This document shows, piece by piece, positions 22,213 to 34,815 of a DNA stretch of 64,000 nucleotides. The notes beneath the pieces were generated by a model, which saw only the letters and a list, made by a program, of their open reading frames with translations, searched no databases and was not told where the DNA came from. The translations under genes and the position numbers were made by a program. This DNA is from Limnanthes douglasii subsp. nivea (lineage: Eukaryota; Streptophyta; Magnoliopsida; Brassicales; Limnanthaceae), in the NCBI GenBank assembly GCA_036936605.1, contig JAUPFV010000001.1:168850643-168914642 (forward strand), in the 5' to 3' direction. Numbering within the stretch: position 1 is the stretch's first letter; the number at the start of each line of letters is the position of its first letter.

Positions 22213-23203
22213 ATAAAAATATATTATATTATATTTATATTAGTTTAATAAAAAAAATTCAATCTTCAACTTTATTAAAGTAATACGATACGTATAATAG
22301 CTTTATTTTTATAATAAATTTATCGTAATAAAAAGAATTGTTTCAATTTTTGATAAAAAATATTTGTGGAGTAGATGAGCTCGTGACCAAAAGGTCATCG
22401 ACCCCGCTACCAACGATTTTTTGGTTTAAGCATATTATCTTGCATGGTTTATTTTCTGACATTGGTATGCAGACTATTGCGTTACATTAAAAGTTTACCT
22501 TGTGCGCATTCGTTAAGTAACGGCTACGGATTCTCCCCGAATAAAAAAAAACTGTCTCAATTTATGCGGATCGATTTTGGTTACGAATGTCTAAAATGTG
22601 TTAATAGATGATTTTTGAAATATTAAATTTGTCTTTTAAAGATTTATTAATTATTAATGGATTAGTATTATATATTATTAAAATTAATCTTTTATTTAAA
22701 TGAAATTAATATTATTTATTATATTTCCGAGTTTATTAATTATTTTTAAAATTCTAAATTTTTATACTATCCTAAATAGTAAATACATTTAGGTAGCGTA
22801 GGTCTTCGAGGTTATTATTCAATCTTCTCTGTTTATTACCATTTTTACTTTTTATTGAAATTTGGAAACACCATTTTAAGGACTATTGTTTAAAACTATG
22901 CTCTATTAGTTTTAAGGTTTTGATTTTATGGTTTTGGTTGGATCAAAGTTTTTAATTTTGAAAAATATATATTAATCAGTGGTTCATTTTGAAACTATAT
23001 CTTAGTACGAAGATGATAAATAGATAAGAGATTTTGTGTATACTGAATTTTAGTTCGATTTCTGAGTTGTTTGAATAAATGATTGATTTTGGGAGCAAAA
23101 GATCATAGTTGATGCGCACATAAAGATAGTATATTAATAACACACAAGTCATGATTTGTGAATAGCGTTATGTATATGCAATCATGATTTTATTATTGTT
23201 AAA
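22213..23203. other. AT-rich intergenic stretch
   Basis: No coding region found. A slightly GC-richer patch lies at 22380-22560 (GACCAAAAGGTCATCGACCC and nearby), with no recognised identity. Confidence 0.5.
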
Positions 23204-23335
23204 ACTAGCGTGACTAAATGAATTATTGAGTTTGGTTTTCGCTATGGATCGATAATTAATCCAATATCCACTAGCGTGACTAAATGAATTATTGAGTTTG
23301 GTTTTGGTTATGGATCGATAATTGATCCAATATCA
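23204..23335. repeat. Tandem duplication, 66-bp unit
   Basis: Two adjacent units begin ACTAGCGTGACTAAATGAAT and contain TATGGATCGATAATT, at 23204 and 23270, with only a few differences. Confidence 0.92.
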
Positions 23336-23394
23336 ACTAGGTTTTGAACAAAATGATATTTTTTTTAAATCATCATATTTGTTTTAAAATAAAA

Positions 23395-24227
23395 ATATAA
23401 AACTTTTTTGTTTATCAATTATATCATTTCGAATTTTGATTTTAATATATTTTTTTCATATTAGAGGTAACAAATTTTATTTTATTTTATTTATGATTTG
23501 TCAAAAAGCATCGGTCTAAAAATTCATGTCCAAAATAAATAAATTTAATATTTTAGTTGTTTAAATCATTTTTAAATTGTATCTAAGGTTCAATAGAAGT
23601 CTGATATGTAAATTTATATTTTGATTTGTTGTTTTTTTTTAAATTTTAATCTTAGAAAATTAAAATTGATATTTTAAAGTAATTTCAATCCCTAGATCGA
23701 AATGGATTGCTTTATTAGTATATTTATGTTGTTTATTGAACTTTTTTATCATATAATTTCATCGTGTTGTAATTGGGTGTCACAGAAACCTATTAAAGAT
23801 GTTATGCTTCATCTTCATGAGTAATTAAACTCCAATCACCCGAAAATATAGAACCCCAAGACGAATTTGTATGGATCATTCAACACCCTGTTAGCACCAA
23901 AGCCTTCCAATTTATCTTTGGAGGATGAATCTCAACCAAAAATGAACCAAGGAGGAAATTATAAAATTCAAATCAGAATTCTGCTATATCTCGAGATTGT
24001 GCAAGAGATTTTCGAATCACGTGAAATTATATGTCTTTCACCGCAGGGTAAGTATTTTTAAATATTTTTAAATATTTTTAAACCTTACTCATAATATTTA
24101 TTATATTATCTTTTTATACTAAATATATACTTGTTGGTAGGAGAGATAAAATATACTATTTGATACTAGGTTTATACTTGACAAACCAACTAGCTTCCCA
24201 TCAAACTATCAACAACACTAAAAGATA
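23395..24227. repeat. Segmental repeat, copy A
   Basis: This segment has diverged direct copies at 31496-32249 (B) and 36451-38690 (C). Shared landmarks, in order, are AAAATAAATAAATTTAAT, TGATTTGTTGTTTTT, ACCAAAAATGAACCAAGGAG, GAGATTGTGCAAGAGATTTT plus TCGAATCACG, and the end TCAACAACACT. A possible exon (reading like LEDESQPKMNQ) is followed by GTAAGT at 24048, and an acceptor-like TGTCACAG lies at 23785, so the repeat may contain an exon of an unrecognised gene. It ends exactly where LINE 2 inserted. Confidence 0.7.
24216..24227. repeat. Left target-site duplication of LINE 2
   Basis: CACTAAAAGATA here and CACTAAAAGCTA at 31496-31507 match at 11 of 12 bases on either side of the minus-strand LINE. 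A T7 run (its poly-A tail) begins at 24228. Confidence 0.85.
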
Positions 24228-24546
24228 TTTTTTTGGGTGTAATAAGATTTTAAATTAATTGAAAAAAGTTCATACAAGAAACTAGGGCATACTCCGAGTA
24301 ATACGGTCTAAACTAGTTAAAGAAAATGTACTACATTTCACCCAATCATGATAGAAATAAGGTAAATTTTAAAAATAGCGAAAATTGGTCAAACAAAATG
24401 GACATCAGAGACATCTTGGAAAGTAGACGAACACCTCCCTCGATAATCATCGCGACTGTGAGTAAACGACCTGCCTACTCTCGAAAGTTGCAATCCAAAC
24501 AAACTGCTCCTCTCGAAATACCTGCAATCCAAACAAACAAAATTAA

Positions 24547-27500
24547 TTAAAACATAGAATTAAACTGGCCAGGGAATCTAAACCGAAGATCCGATAGGAT
24601 GCATCGAGAGACCATGGAGGTTAGGTTTGGAGGTGAAGCAAAGATTCTTGAGTTCCTCTCATTCCATACGTGGTATATTATCGCGACGAAGCCAGATTGC
24701 CAAATACTATGGTTACGAGATTGTGACCAATTAGAGGCTTCACTTATCCAAAATTGCCACCAAGAGGCCAAAAGGGGGAATCCTAGTTACTACTAGCATT
24801 GATCCAAATACTCTGGGTGTAACTACACTAAAAAATAATACGAGGGATAGTTTCCAAATCAGAGTTACAGAGAGGACAATCAGTCGGGATATTGTAGCCC
24901 AAACTGATCATATTGTCTTTCGTGGCAAGTTTGCCCCAAATTGCAAGTCATAGAATAAAGGAATGACGAGGAATATTATATTTATTCCATACTAACCCGG
25001 CCCACCCTACTTTAAGGTGGGGCTCACGAATAGCCAGGTACGTGTCTTTGACAGAGAAGGAGTTGCATCCTTTCTTCGCCGTCCAAAAAGAAATATCTAT
25101 GGATTCAATGTTGGGGGGATGGAGCGCGAGGATTAAAGATTGGATCTCCCGTAAACTTTCTTGGCTTCGAGCGCGTGCCGATCTTAGGTTTGCAGGCCAG
25201 TTCCAAGCTCCATCATGAATGATATCCAAGACCTTGAGATTCTTCCCAAGTCTAGAGTCGATTATGATGTCATCTCCATAGTCCGAAGCAAGCGGTGAGG
25301 AAAGAAGCCAAGGATCATACCAGAATGAGGTGTTCAAACCATTGCCTATAGCCACCATGTACAAATTACAAGCCAAAGGGCAAAGACGAAGAATTTTCCT
25401 CCAGATCCAAGAAGGAGAGGATCTAAGAGGAAGATGCCAGAAATTTGCATTTTTAATTTTTTCCACTTTTATCCATTCACACCAAATGGAGTGATTATTA
25501 TTACTAATGATAGATAGACCAAAGATGCTTAACAACAACCGCCTGATTCCAGATTTTTAGGTCAAAAATCCCAAGACCGCCCTCTAAGGTTGGTAGAGTA
25601 ACACAGGACCAAGCAACTTTAGCACCATAGATTTTCATAGCAGAACCCGACCAAAGAAAACGACGAATGTATTGGGATAACTCTTTGATTTTTCAAGAGA
25701 GAAGAATAAAAATGGAAGACCAATAGACCTGACCCACGAATAAAACCGATTTAATTAGCTGAAGTCTACCAGCGTAAGATAGATGCTTAGAGGTCTACGA
25801 ATCAATTCTAGAGGTTATTTTATGGAGGAGATGACGACAATCCGAGTGGAAAAGCCGACTTGTGAGAAGGAGGACACCTAAGTATTTTACAGGCAGAGTA
25901 CCTTCCGGGTATCCCATGATGGAAAGAAGTTCTGTACGAAGGGGATCATCAATACCCGAGAAAAATATGTGACTTTTAGAAGGGTTGACTTTAAGACATG
26001 AGAGGGAATGGAACTCATCAAGAGCCTCGTTGATGAGATTGAGAGATTTAACATCCCCATGATAGAAGATCATTAGATCATCTGCAAAGCAAAGATTAAC
26101 GATTTTAAGCTTTTGGCATTTCCAATGGAAGCGGAAATTCTCATCCTTGCTATTTTCCTTAAGAATACTGGAAAAGACTTACATGACAAGTACAAAGAGA
26201 AAAGGGGAAAGATGATCTTCTTGTCTCAGACCTTTCCTGCCTTTGATATTACCATGGAGGTCTCCATTAATATTGATGGAATAAGGAGAGGAAATGCATT
26301 TGACTATCCAAACAATCATCTTCTCAGGAAAATTTATAGCAACTAGGATGTCAAGAATGAGATGTCATCTGACACTATCAAAGGTTTTCATTAGATCGAT
26401 TTTGAGAGCAATTCTTTTGTCTTTATGATTGGAATGATACCTGCGCAGGAGCTCTTGGGATAAAAGGATATTATCCGAGATGTTTCTACCTTTAACAAAA
26501 TCCGATTAAGAATTATCAATGAGGTAGAGAAAAGAATCCTTATTTCTATTAGCTAGAATTTTGGAAATGACTTTATAAAGAACATTACAAAGGGCAATAA
26601 GTCTAAAATCAGACGAGCTAGAGGGGGAGTCCTTTTTGGGAATGAGAGCAATAGAAGTGGAGCTCCAAGATGGGTCCAGAGATTCAGAGTGGAAGAATTC
26701 CAGAACACCATTACAGATATCCTGGCCTACAATTTTCTAATTGGTTTTAAAGAAATAGGAGTTGAATCCATCCGACCCCAGAGATTTGTTACACGTCAAT
26801 GCTGAACAAAGCAGCTTTAATCTCTTCACAAGTAATTTCGCGAATCATCGATTCCTTGTTAAAATTAAAGATTTTAGAGTTTAGGAGGGAAAAGACAGTT
26901 TCAAAACCCGGATAGCCATCAGGATGTCTCATACCAAGAGAGTTCTCAATGTAGTTAACAAAAAGATTAGCAACTGAATTAGGAGTTGAGACAGTGGCTC
27001 CGTATTCATTGTTAATGGAAACAATTTTGTTACAGAAGAGTCGAGCCTTAATACTATCATGGAAGAATTCAGTATTTTTATCCCCAATTTTAATCCAAAT
27101 TTCTGTGGATTTTTGCTTAAGAAAGGATTCTTCGCCTCGACTAAAAAAGATGAAAGAAGATGAAGCCTCGCTTTCATCCAAAATAAGAAGAGGATTTAAA
27201 TGATCCGAAGCCAGGTTGGTTTGCGCCTGAAATAATATTTTTTGCGCACTCAGAAACCTGGAGCTAATATCACTAAACTCTTTTTGGTTGAGACGAATGA
27301 GCTTAGACTGAAGTCTCAGAAGTTTTTCTGAGACCAGTCTCATACCTTTAGAAGGTATGAGATTATTCCAATTAGTCAACATAATATTTTTGAATTTTGG
27401 GTGAGATTGCCACATGTTGAAGAATTTGAACGGTTTTGGTTAAGTACGCTTATGTCGTGGAAAACCTAAGTTTAGCTTAACCGTGGTGTGGTTAGAGGTA

Positions 27501-28167
27501 CAAAGAAACCCATAATGGGCGAAATACATTGGAAAAAGATCATCCCAAACAGGGTTGACCAGAACTCGATCAAGTTTGGAAAAAATAGGATGCTCAGATT
27601 TCTTATTGATCAAAGTGAAATGGAATCAAGTGGATCTAAGATCACTGAGCTCACTAAGGAAACAACATTTGTTAAAATCGTCTATGGAAGAGTTCCAGTT
27701 TTCAGAGGAGCCTAAACGCTCCTCCAGATGATGGATGGCATTAAAATCCCCGAGAGCAACCCACAGAATAAGATTATCTACCTTAGAGATGGTAATTAAG
27801 TCATTCCAGAGTTGAATTTATCAGAAGCTTCATTTAAAGCATAAATAGCAGTAAATCTGAAAGAAGCATCAAAATTATGGCATTTGGCCAAGTAACGACT
27901 GAATTGAGAAGATTGGGATATCCTAGAAATAGTAATTACGCTGGGGTTCCAAATAATCCAAATTCTACCTAGAGGGTGATACGAGTGATTAGTTAGGACT
28001 AGCCAAAAGGGAACCGTCTTTCTAATGATATTATCTACTTTATACAACTAGACTTTAGTTTCTACTAGAATTAACAAAGAGATACTATTACTAATAATAT
28101 AATCAGTAACATCTTTTTGCCTAATAAGGTCATTTAGGCCTCGAACATTCCAAGATGCAATATTCAT
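24547..28167 (-). pseudogene. LINE 2 ORF2 (endonuclease and reverse transcriptase)
   Basis: ATG 28167 begins MNIASWNVRGLNDLIRQKDV, the endonuclease start, only 19 bases after the ORF1 stop. Later blocks are ILVETKV with a stop just after, GRIWIIWNP (28000-27950), the linker to reverse transcriptase (STEIWIKIGDKNTEFFH near 27090, REITCEEIKAALFSID near 26810), FADD with LMIFYHGD (about 26085-26050), LPVKYLGVLLL near 25880, and zf-RVT blocks ANFWHLPLRSSPSWIWRKIL, IGNGLNTSFWYDPWL, FSVKDTYLAI and VGWAGLVWNKYNIPRHSFI (25470-24950). The C-terminus HSIWQSGFVAIIYHVWNERN (24700-24650) ends at 24547. At least four frame changes break it. Confidence 0.88.
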
Positions 28168-28186
28168 AATTAAAACTTACAGCGCT

Positions 28187-30213
28187 TTAGACGATGGTCC
28201 TGTCGGAGGACAAATCCAAAATACCCTTTTCCTTTGCAATTTCGGCACCAAGCCTTTTCAGAGGCAAGTCAACCTTCTCACCACTTTCAACCTCCTTGAT
28301 TACTTCAAGGGAAGTGAGATGTTTGCCACTACTGGGCTCTGGTTCAAACTCCGAGGGATCGAACTCATTCGAAGATAAAATCTGATGACGTTTTTTGCAA
28401 AGTCTGGTGGGATGGCCAAAAACAATACATTTAGCACACGGAGGTAGAAGCCCTTGGTACTCGAAGTTCATCGTGATAAATTTACCACTAATCTTGAAAG
28501 TAAGCTCCGATCTGATAGTCAAACCAGCAGCGATCATAATACAAATTCAAGCGAATCGGAGCTTTTCCATCCTTTCCATTTGATGATCCACATACAAAGG
28601 GCTACCTAGTACCGAGCCAATTTTGCTAAAACCCTCCACGGTCCACAGTTCCAAGGGGAGATTGAAAACTTTGGATCATATAGAGACTTCTTTGTGGAGA
28701 TCTTTAATGAGAATGGAGAGGGGAGTCCAAATCTTGAGAATGATTAAATAACCACCAAAATGCCAAGGGGCCTTTTCTAAAACTCACTTGGCCATTTCCT
28801 CAGAGCCAAATTTGAAAAGGAAATAGCCTTCGGGTCCAAGATACCAAACTTCCTCCATAATGATTCCACATTTGCTTTAAGAAGGGTAAAATTGTGGGGT
28901 TGAGTGAGGAAGTACCCCGATAAACAAGCGTTCCATAAATCCAGAGATCCCATAGCCGACTCATTCAAAATGAAATCTTTTCCATCATGCTCCATTGGGT
29001 TAAGACCAATAACGAATGGGGAGTGATTATCAAGATGCCCCGCTACCACACTAGCATAAGAAGAGGGAGAATTAAAATCTGGTCTAGATTTTATAATGGA
29101 TTTACCCAAAGGACTAGCATGAACAATAGGGTCCTTTAACAGAATTTTGTGGGCTTGGACTAATTTATTTTTTAATTTTCTTCCTTTTGGGCCTTTCCCA
29201 GCATTGCCAAAGTTCCTTATCAAGGAATAAGGCTTATAGATTGAGCCCGCTTCAAGTAAACCCTTCCCATTATTCTTAATATGACCACCAATAGAGACAA
29301 CTTTAGTCTGGCCAATAACAGAAGAAGCCCGACCCATAAAATCATTCTGCTGACCCGATAGCCAAATATCCATTGACGAGTCAGTTGGGTTTGATCCATT
29401 GGTAAGACCCAGATCAGATGGACAGGCCTTAACTCTGTCATTCAAAAACCCTCGTTTATTCCACTGATCTTCTGGCCAGAGGAGATGACCGGAGATGCCT
29501 GGACAGAAGAGTGATACTCAGAGCTGATGATCGGAGAAGAGGACGATTTGGTCAACGATGAAAGATGGTCAGCTCTCTAGTGAGAATCCCTAAATTCAGA
29601 AGAAAACCCTAGCTTCGAATTGCTAGGAGCCAGAATGTTATTGCCGGAGGATGGCGAGGCGAATCTGATATGGTGGGGCTTAAGATAGAAACTTTGGGTT
29701 CCGGACGATGGAGACAAGAGAGAAGAGGAAGGGTTAGTCGATGATTTAGTAAGGGGCAGATTCAATTTTCTGGAATTTTCCTTTGCTAGACTCTGGTCTG
29801 AGTCGCCTCCCTCTTTTAGAGTCTTCAAAGCGGTCAGAGAATCATGGATGAAAGCAACCAAATTATTGTAGAAGCTCTTAGGGATCGAAGGAGATACATC
29901 ACCACCAGAGCTGACCATAAAAGGAGGTGGAATGGTAAGACTTGTTGCACTTGGCCAGTGCCAGAGTTTTCTTGACGTAGGCTTCGTGAATGGATGAGAT
30001 CTGGTGACCTGAAGGCTCAAAGGAGGCTGACTGGTGCCCAGGAGCAAGGTTGAAGGCCGGCAGGAGAGCATTTTGAGAATCACCAGCTTGAGGCTGAATG
30101 GTGGAGGAGGGGAACGAAGCCAAGGAAGAGGAAAAGGCTTCTGTTCTGATAGGAGAAAAAGTACCAGGCTTTCCCACTGGATGAGCAGGACGCAAAGAAC
30201 CAGAAGACTCCAT
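28187..30213 (-). pseudogene. LINE 2 ORF1 (DUF4283 and zinc-knuckle protein)
   Basis: The best start is ATG 30213 (MESSGSLRPAHPVGKPGTFS), a Ser/Pro-rich N-terminal part. Frames change near 30000, 29500 and 28600. The DUF4283 domain is readable at about 28960-28640 (WNACLSGYFLTQPHNFTLL, WRKFGILDP, then WVLEKAPWHFGGYL and PLELWTVEGFSKIGSVLG). The knuckle CAKCIVFGHPTRLC (CX2CX4HX4C) lies near 28440-28400, and a basic tail ends at TAA 28187. The protein would bind the LINE RNA. Compared with LINE 1 the N-terminal region is much longer and unrelated. Confidence 0.82.
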
Positions 30214-30298
30214 CAACAACAGGTAATACATGTAAGGTTTAGAAGAGGTTTTAAGAAGAAATTCTAGTGGTTTTGAGAATAGAATGAGAAGGTAACAA

Positions 30299-30311
30299 GG
30301 GGGGGGGGGGG
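30299..30311. repeat. Poly-G tract (poly-C in LINE 2 sense)
   Basis: Thirteen G in a row in the LINE 2 5' UTR, about 90 bases upstream of ORF1. Confidence 0.9.
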
Positions 30312-30890
30312 TTGGCTGATAAATAGGGTGAGGTTTGGGATAGATGAGAAAGTTTTAATGGTCAAAACTAAGTGACCAGAGGGTATTAGGCTAGCTGACT
30401 GCATCAAAGCTGATTTGGCAGGAGTGCTTAATACAGTGAGACGTAGTTTCCCTAGAGTCGACAGAGAGCTCAGAGGGGATGGGAAGAGAGAGGTAATGGG
30501 ATATATTAGGGGAATGGTCAGAAGTTGATTTGAGGTAGGATGGTAGGACTTAAGCTTGAAATGGTTTGAGAGAGAAGAGGGGGGTTGAGTACTAAGAAAA
30601 TGAGGAATGCAGTATACCCAAAGTAGGATAGAGAAAAAAGAGCTAGGGATATGCTGCAAAATGAAGGGATTCCTAAGAGTAAGGTTACCGTTGGGAGAGA
30701 ATAGGGGAAGGGTAACTGAGTTAGGGACTTTAATCTTAACAAAATTACCAAGGCAGTAAAAAGCAATTTTACAGCAGATAGTTGAGTCAAGACAATTGGC
30801 TAGAGGCTTAGTTTTGATCAGACCAGGGCGAGAAGGGTTGTTGGTGTTAGGATTAGAACTAAATGATGACAAAGGTTTAGATGATGGATG

Positions 30891-31160
30891 GATGGAACAG
30901 AGGGCTTTGGATAAGAGAGGAAGGGAATTGGAAAGGCACAGAATGGACAAGCAGAGAAGAAAGGTGTTTGGCAGACAGAGCTTCCCAAACGATAAGATAC
31001 ATTGAGGAAGGGGAATTACAGAGATAGGAGGGCCTTGAATCCTTAGAAGGGTGGATGGAACAGAGGGTTTAGGATAAGAGAGGAAGGGAATTGGAAAGAC
31101 ACAGAATGAACAGGCAGTGGAGAAAGGTGTTTGGCAGACATAGCCTTGAATCCTCTTTGA
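30891..31160. repeat. Tandem duplication in the LINE 2 5' UTR, period 163 bp
   Basis: GATGGAACAGAGGG, GATAAGAGAGGAAGGGAATT and AAAGGTGTTTGGCAGACA occur twice, starting at 30891 and 31054. Repeated 5' UTR monomers are known in mammalian L1 promoters. Here there are one full and one partial unit. Confidence 0.8.
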
Positions 31161-31495
31161 GTTTGAGTTCCCAGGGAGCAGGATAACATCATCTACTAGC
31201 ATATCAGCTGGCATTCGATACTGGGTAGTAACAAAGATAGAAGGAACCCAACAAGGATCAGTCATAGAAGCACTGGAATAATCTATTGAACAAACATCGT
31301 GGGATGATTGTTTCAGGAACCAGTAAACAAAACATAGATAAGACTTCAACTAGGGGAAGTCATGGATGAACCAGAAGCTTTGGAGAAATAGCCGTTGAAA
31401 CATCAGAGAAGAGGAGAGAGGGAAGAGAGTTTGGTATTAGAGCACCTTATTTGGTAGACATTCAAATGATGAAGGGACAAAGAGTGTTAAGACTC

Positions 31496-31507
31496 CACTA
31501 AAAGCTA
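31496..31507. repeat. Right target-site duplication of LINE 2
   Basis: CACTAAAAGCTA pairs with CACTAAAAGATA at 24216-24227. Confidence 0.85.
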
Positions 31508-32249
31508 CATTCGTTCGTTCATAGTTGACATCTCAAAACTAAAAACTTCCATTTTAATGGTCTTATTATTTATTATATTGATAAGCTTAACAGCGTATGA
31601 TTTGAGTTTGAAGTGTGTATATATCTATATATATGGGTATTTATATTTTTAATTTATTATATTTATTATTTAATAAATAATTAATTTGATTTTGACAAAA
31701 TCTTTATTTTAAAATTTGTAAATATTTTTTTAAGAACAAAAAATACGAAAACTTCTCCTTTTATTAAGCATACATCCGAGTTTGACACTGTTTATTTCGA
31801 ATTAGTAATAATAAATTGTTATTTAAATCATTTTTTATAGCTTGATAAAAAAAACATTTGTTTAAATTTGTTTTATCCAAAATGAACAAACCTAAGTTTT
31901 TTTAGATTTTGGTTTTTTAGTTTCATTTTAAATTACATTTAATCATCAATCAAAGACTCGTATATAGTTTTATACTTTGATTTATTATTTGTAGGATGAA
32001 TTTTAACTTTTAGAAGTTAAAATTTGTTGATGGTGGGTTTCTGCCAGCAAATGTGGTTTGTTGGAGTATATCGATGATGAGCGGGTACAGATCGTTAACT
32101 ATCCCAAATTTAGAGCATAAAAATTTATCTTTGAATGATGATACTCAACTAAACATGAACCATGACGAAATTAGGAAGTTTAGATCAAAATTTATTCATA
32201 TATAGAGATTATATACGAGATATTTGAATCACATAAAATTCTACGTCTA
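31496..32249. repeat. Segmental repeat, copy B
   Basis: A direct, diverged copy of the A/C segment. Its start (CATTCGT...AGTTGACATCT, TCTTATTATTTATTATATT) matches copy C at 36465-36535. Its later part (CTCAACTAAACATGAACC, GAAATTAGGAAGTTTAGA, TTTGAATCACATAAAATT) matches A and C. It is cut at 32250 by a copia LTR. Confidence 0.7.
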
Positions 32250-32553
32250 TGATAAAGAAAGAAACGATTAGAGAATTTGTAAATTGATCTATTGAATTCT
32301 CAAGTTGTCTTTACAGTGATCAAAGGCAGAGATATATATAGGAGTTTTAGTCTTCTATATTAATTACATATAATCCTATAATATTTTCAGGATTCCATAA
32401 TAATTACATATAATCTTGTAATAATTTCAAGATTCTATAATAATTACATATAATCTTGTAATAATTTCAAGATCATGTAATGGTATCCAATTACATTCGA
32501 TCTACTAATATATTATATTCAGTATCTTCAAATAATTGGATATTATTTTATTA
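32250..32553 (-). repeat. 3' LTR of copia element 1
   Basis: The LTR, ending TTATCA in sense at 32250, is followed on the internal side by the purine tract complement CCTCCCCCCTCAAG (32554-32567). Inside, a 40-bp unit (ATTACATATAATCTTGTAAT and TTTCAAGATTC) is repeated three times at 32360-32480. A TATA-like GATATATATAGG lies near 32330 on the plus strand. Confidence 0.75.
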
Positions 32554-34815
32554 CCTCCCCCCTCAAGTTGGCGCATGAAAGAGAGAAATACCCAACTTGG
32601 GAAGCAATACATCAAACTTGATTCTTTTTGCGAGTGCTTTAGTAAAGATTTTTGTCAACTGAGCATGAGTGGAAATATGAGAAGGTGTAATTAGACCATG
32701 GATGTACTCATCTCCCACAAACTGACAATCAACCTCGATATGCTTAGTACGTTCATGGAAAATGGGTTGGCGATAATATGTAATGCTGCAGTATTGTCGC
32801 AATAAAATTGTATATGACCTGTATTGATCCCTAGAAAACCAAGAAGGCCCTTTAGCCCTTTTAATTCACATGTGAGAAGAGTCATAGACCGATATTCAGC
32901 TTCGGCTGAAGAGCGAGCAACAGTATGTTATTTCTTTGTCTTCCACGAGATTGGGGAGTCTCTTATTTGGACGGACCATCCAGATAAAGAACATCGGGTG
33001 AGTGGGAAAGCATCCCAATCTAAATCGCACCATCTTGTGAGTTTAAGATCACTTTCTGATCTAAGGAGAATACCAAGTCCTGGAGAACCTTTCAGATATT
33101 GAACCACACCAAGCGCAACTTGCCAATGATCTATTTTGGGTTCATGCAAATATTGAGCTAAAGTGTGAACTGCATAAGAAAGATCCAGACGAGTGATCGA
33201 TAAGTACACCAATCGTCCTATAAGCCGACGATAGGCAGAAAGATCAGCAAGATGATCTCCAGTATCTAAGGACAGTCGATGATTTTGATCAGGCGGAGCA
33301 CCAAGAGGACGAGCTCCAAGTAGGCCTATTTTACTTGATACATCGCTTTCCTCCATTCCACAGACTGAACAACCTGTTTATAAGATTTAGGTTCCGTATT
33401 TGTATCAAGCAAAACTATGAAGCCCTGATGTTATGTAGAGAATTTACCATATGAGATATATTCGTGTAAAGGATACTTACAACTCTAAGTATCCTTTTGA
33501 ACCGTGTACATATGATAATCACGCAACCGCACATTATCATTCTTCACCCCTTGTCCACGTCCAAGGTTTTCAACTTCACCCTCAACCTGGATCAATGGAG
33601 CCTGCCTCATGGGGTTTGACGTGGCTGTATCAGCTAGGGCCACCGACTGGCTATCATTGAGATTTGGTGAGATGGACCGATCAACTTGTTGTACGCCACA
33701 AATAGATGATGAAGTGTTTGGGTTGGAAACTAAATTCAACGGAGGTGAAGCTTGTATACCCTCTCTGGGTTTGCTTGTGGTAGTTCTCGGGACGTACATA
33801 TGCTCTTCATCAACAATATATGATAATGTATCTGTAGGTATAAAACTTGTAGTCATAGTGGATTCGTGAAAAGGAAAATATTTTCACAGAATATAGCATC
33901 ACAAGAGACAATTATCTTGCTAGTGTCCGGACAATATACGCGCTATACTTTTTGTCCAAAAAGATATCCCATAAAGATTCCAGGAGTACTTCTTGATGCA
34001 AACTTGTTAACATAGCATCTATAACCAAATACCCGAATGTGATTCATAGGTGGAGCTTTATCAAATAACAGTTCAAATGGAGTTTTTCCTTCTAAGAGAA
34101 CTGAGGGAGTACGATTAATCAAGTAGGAAACAATAAGAATATATTCAGCCCAAAATTTGCTAGGTAATGAAGCTTGAAACCGTAAAGCACACCCAACATT
34201 TAGAATATGGCTATGCTTTCGTTCAACACGCCCATTCTGTTAGGGTATCCCACTACATGAAGTCTCATGAATTACCCCAGTATTTTAAAAAAAACGCATC
34301 AAGACATTTAAACTCCGTCCCATTATCACTTCGAACACGTTTTATGAGGCGATTAAATTGACGCTCAATCATACAACAAAATTGAGAGAAAATAGTTGTA
34401 ACATCCGTCTTAGACCTTAACAAATAGACCCAAGTGCAACGGGAATAATCATCCACGATGGTTATAAAATAAGTGTAACCATCTAAACTGGGTGTACGGT
34501 TAGGTCCCCAAATATCAATATGAATAAGTTGGAAGACATCGGTACTCTTATTTGAGCTGAAAAGAAAACTATTACGAATATGTTAAGCTCGCAGACAAAT
34601 ATCACAAGTATTATTCTTCAAACTACTAAATTGATCACTTCCACCTGCATGAAAGAAATATAATACTTTATGAGACGGATGTTCCAGACACTTATGCCAT
34701 ATGTCAAACCAACTCTCCTGAGAGAAGATATGCACACTACGCACATCTGCATGTTGCACATAGAAAAGTCCACCAGATTGCCTACCCACACCAAACACAT
34801 TTTTCGTTGATTTGG
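32250..34815 (-). mobile_element. Ty1/copia element 1, truncated, with RT core deleted
   Basis: The minus strand encodes, from upstream to downstream, a GAG-pre-integrase segment (WFDIWHKCLEHPSHKVLYFF and CDICLRA, 34720-34585), integrase (MDDYSRCTWVYLLRSKTDV and RVRSDNGTEF, 34456-34310), the integrase-RT linker (33856-33485), then the end of RT and RNase H (LIGRLVYLSITRLDLSYAVH near 33220, FYCDNTAALHI near 32800, HIEVDCQFV near 32740, IFTKALAKR near 32640). The RT core with the YVDD site is missing between about 33480 and 33357. The 5' LTR, gag and protease are lost at the LINE 3 junction. Only the 3' LTR remains, and it is inserted in repeat copy B. Confidence 0.88.

Larger units (their letters stand above)
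30264..31349 (-). other. Long open frame in the LINE 2 5' UTR
   Basis: A 361-codon open frame (MKSYLCFVYWFLKQSSHDVC at its start) lies wholly within the 5' UTR, upstream of ORF1 and in another frame. It is rich in Leu, Ser, Pro and Phe because the sense strand is C/T-rich. A 163-bp tandem duplication within it duplicates LCLSN/FPIPF-type runs. I recognise no domain. Skewed composition alone could keep the frame open, so coding is doubtful. Confidence 0.25.
24228..31495 (-). mobile_element. LINE 2: full-length L1-type retrotransposon without RNase H
   Basis: A 7.27-kb minus-strand LINE lies between 12-bp target-site duplications with one mismatch. Its parts are a long C/T-rich 5' UTR (31495-30214), ORF1 (30213-28187), ORF2 (28167-24547), and a 3' UTR ending in a motif (TTGTATGAACTTTTTTCAAT, then CACCC and A7) that is shared with LINE 3. 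There is no RNase H after the zf-RVT domain, so it belongs to a different clade from LINEs 1 and 4. It sits at the junction of repeat copies A and B. Several frameshifts in both ORFs make it inactive. Confidence 0.9.
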
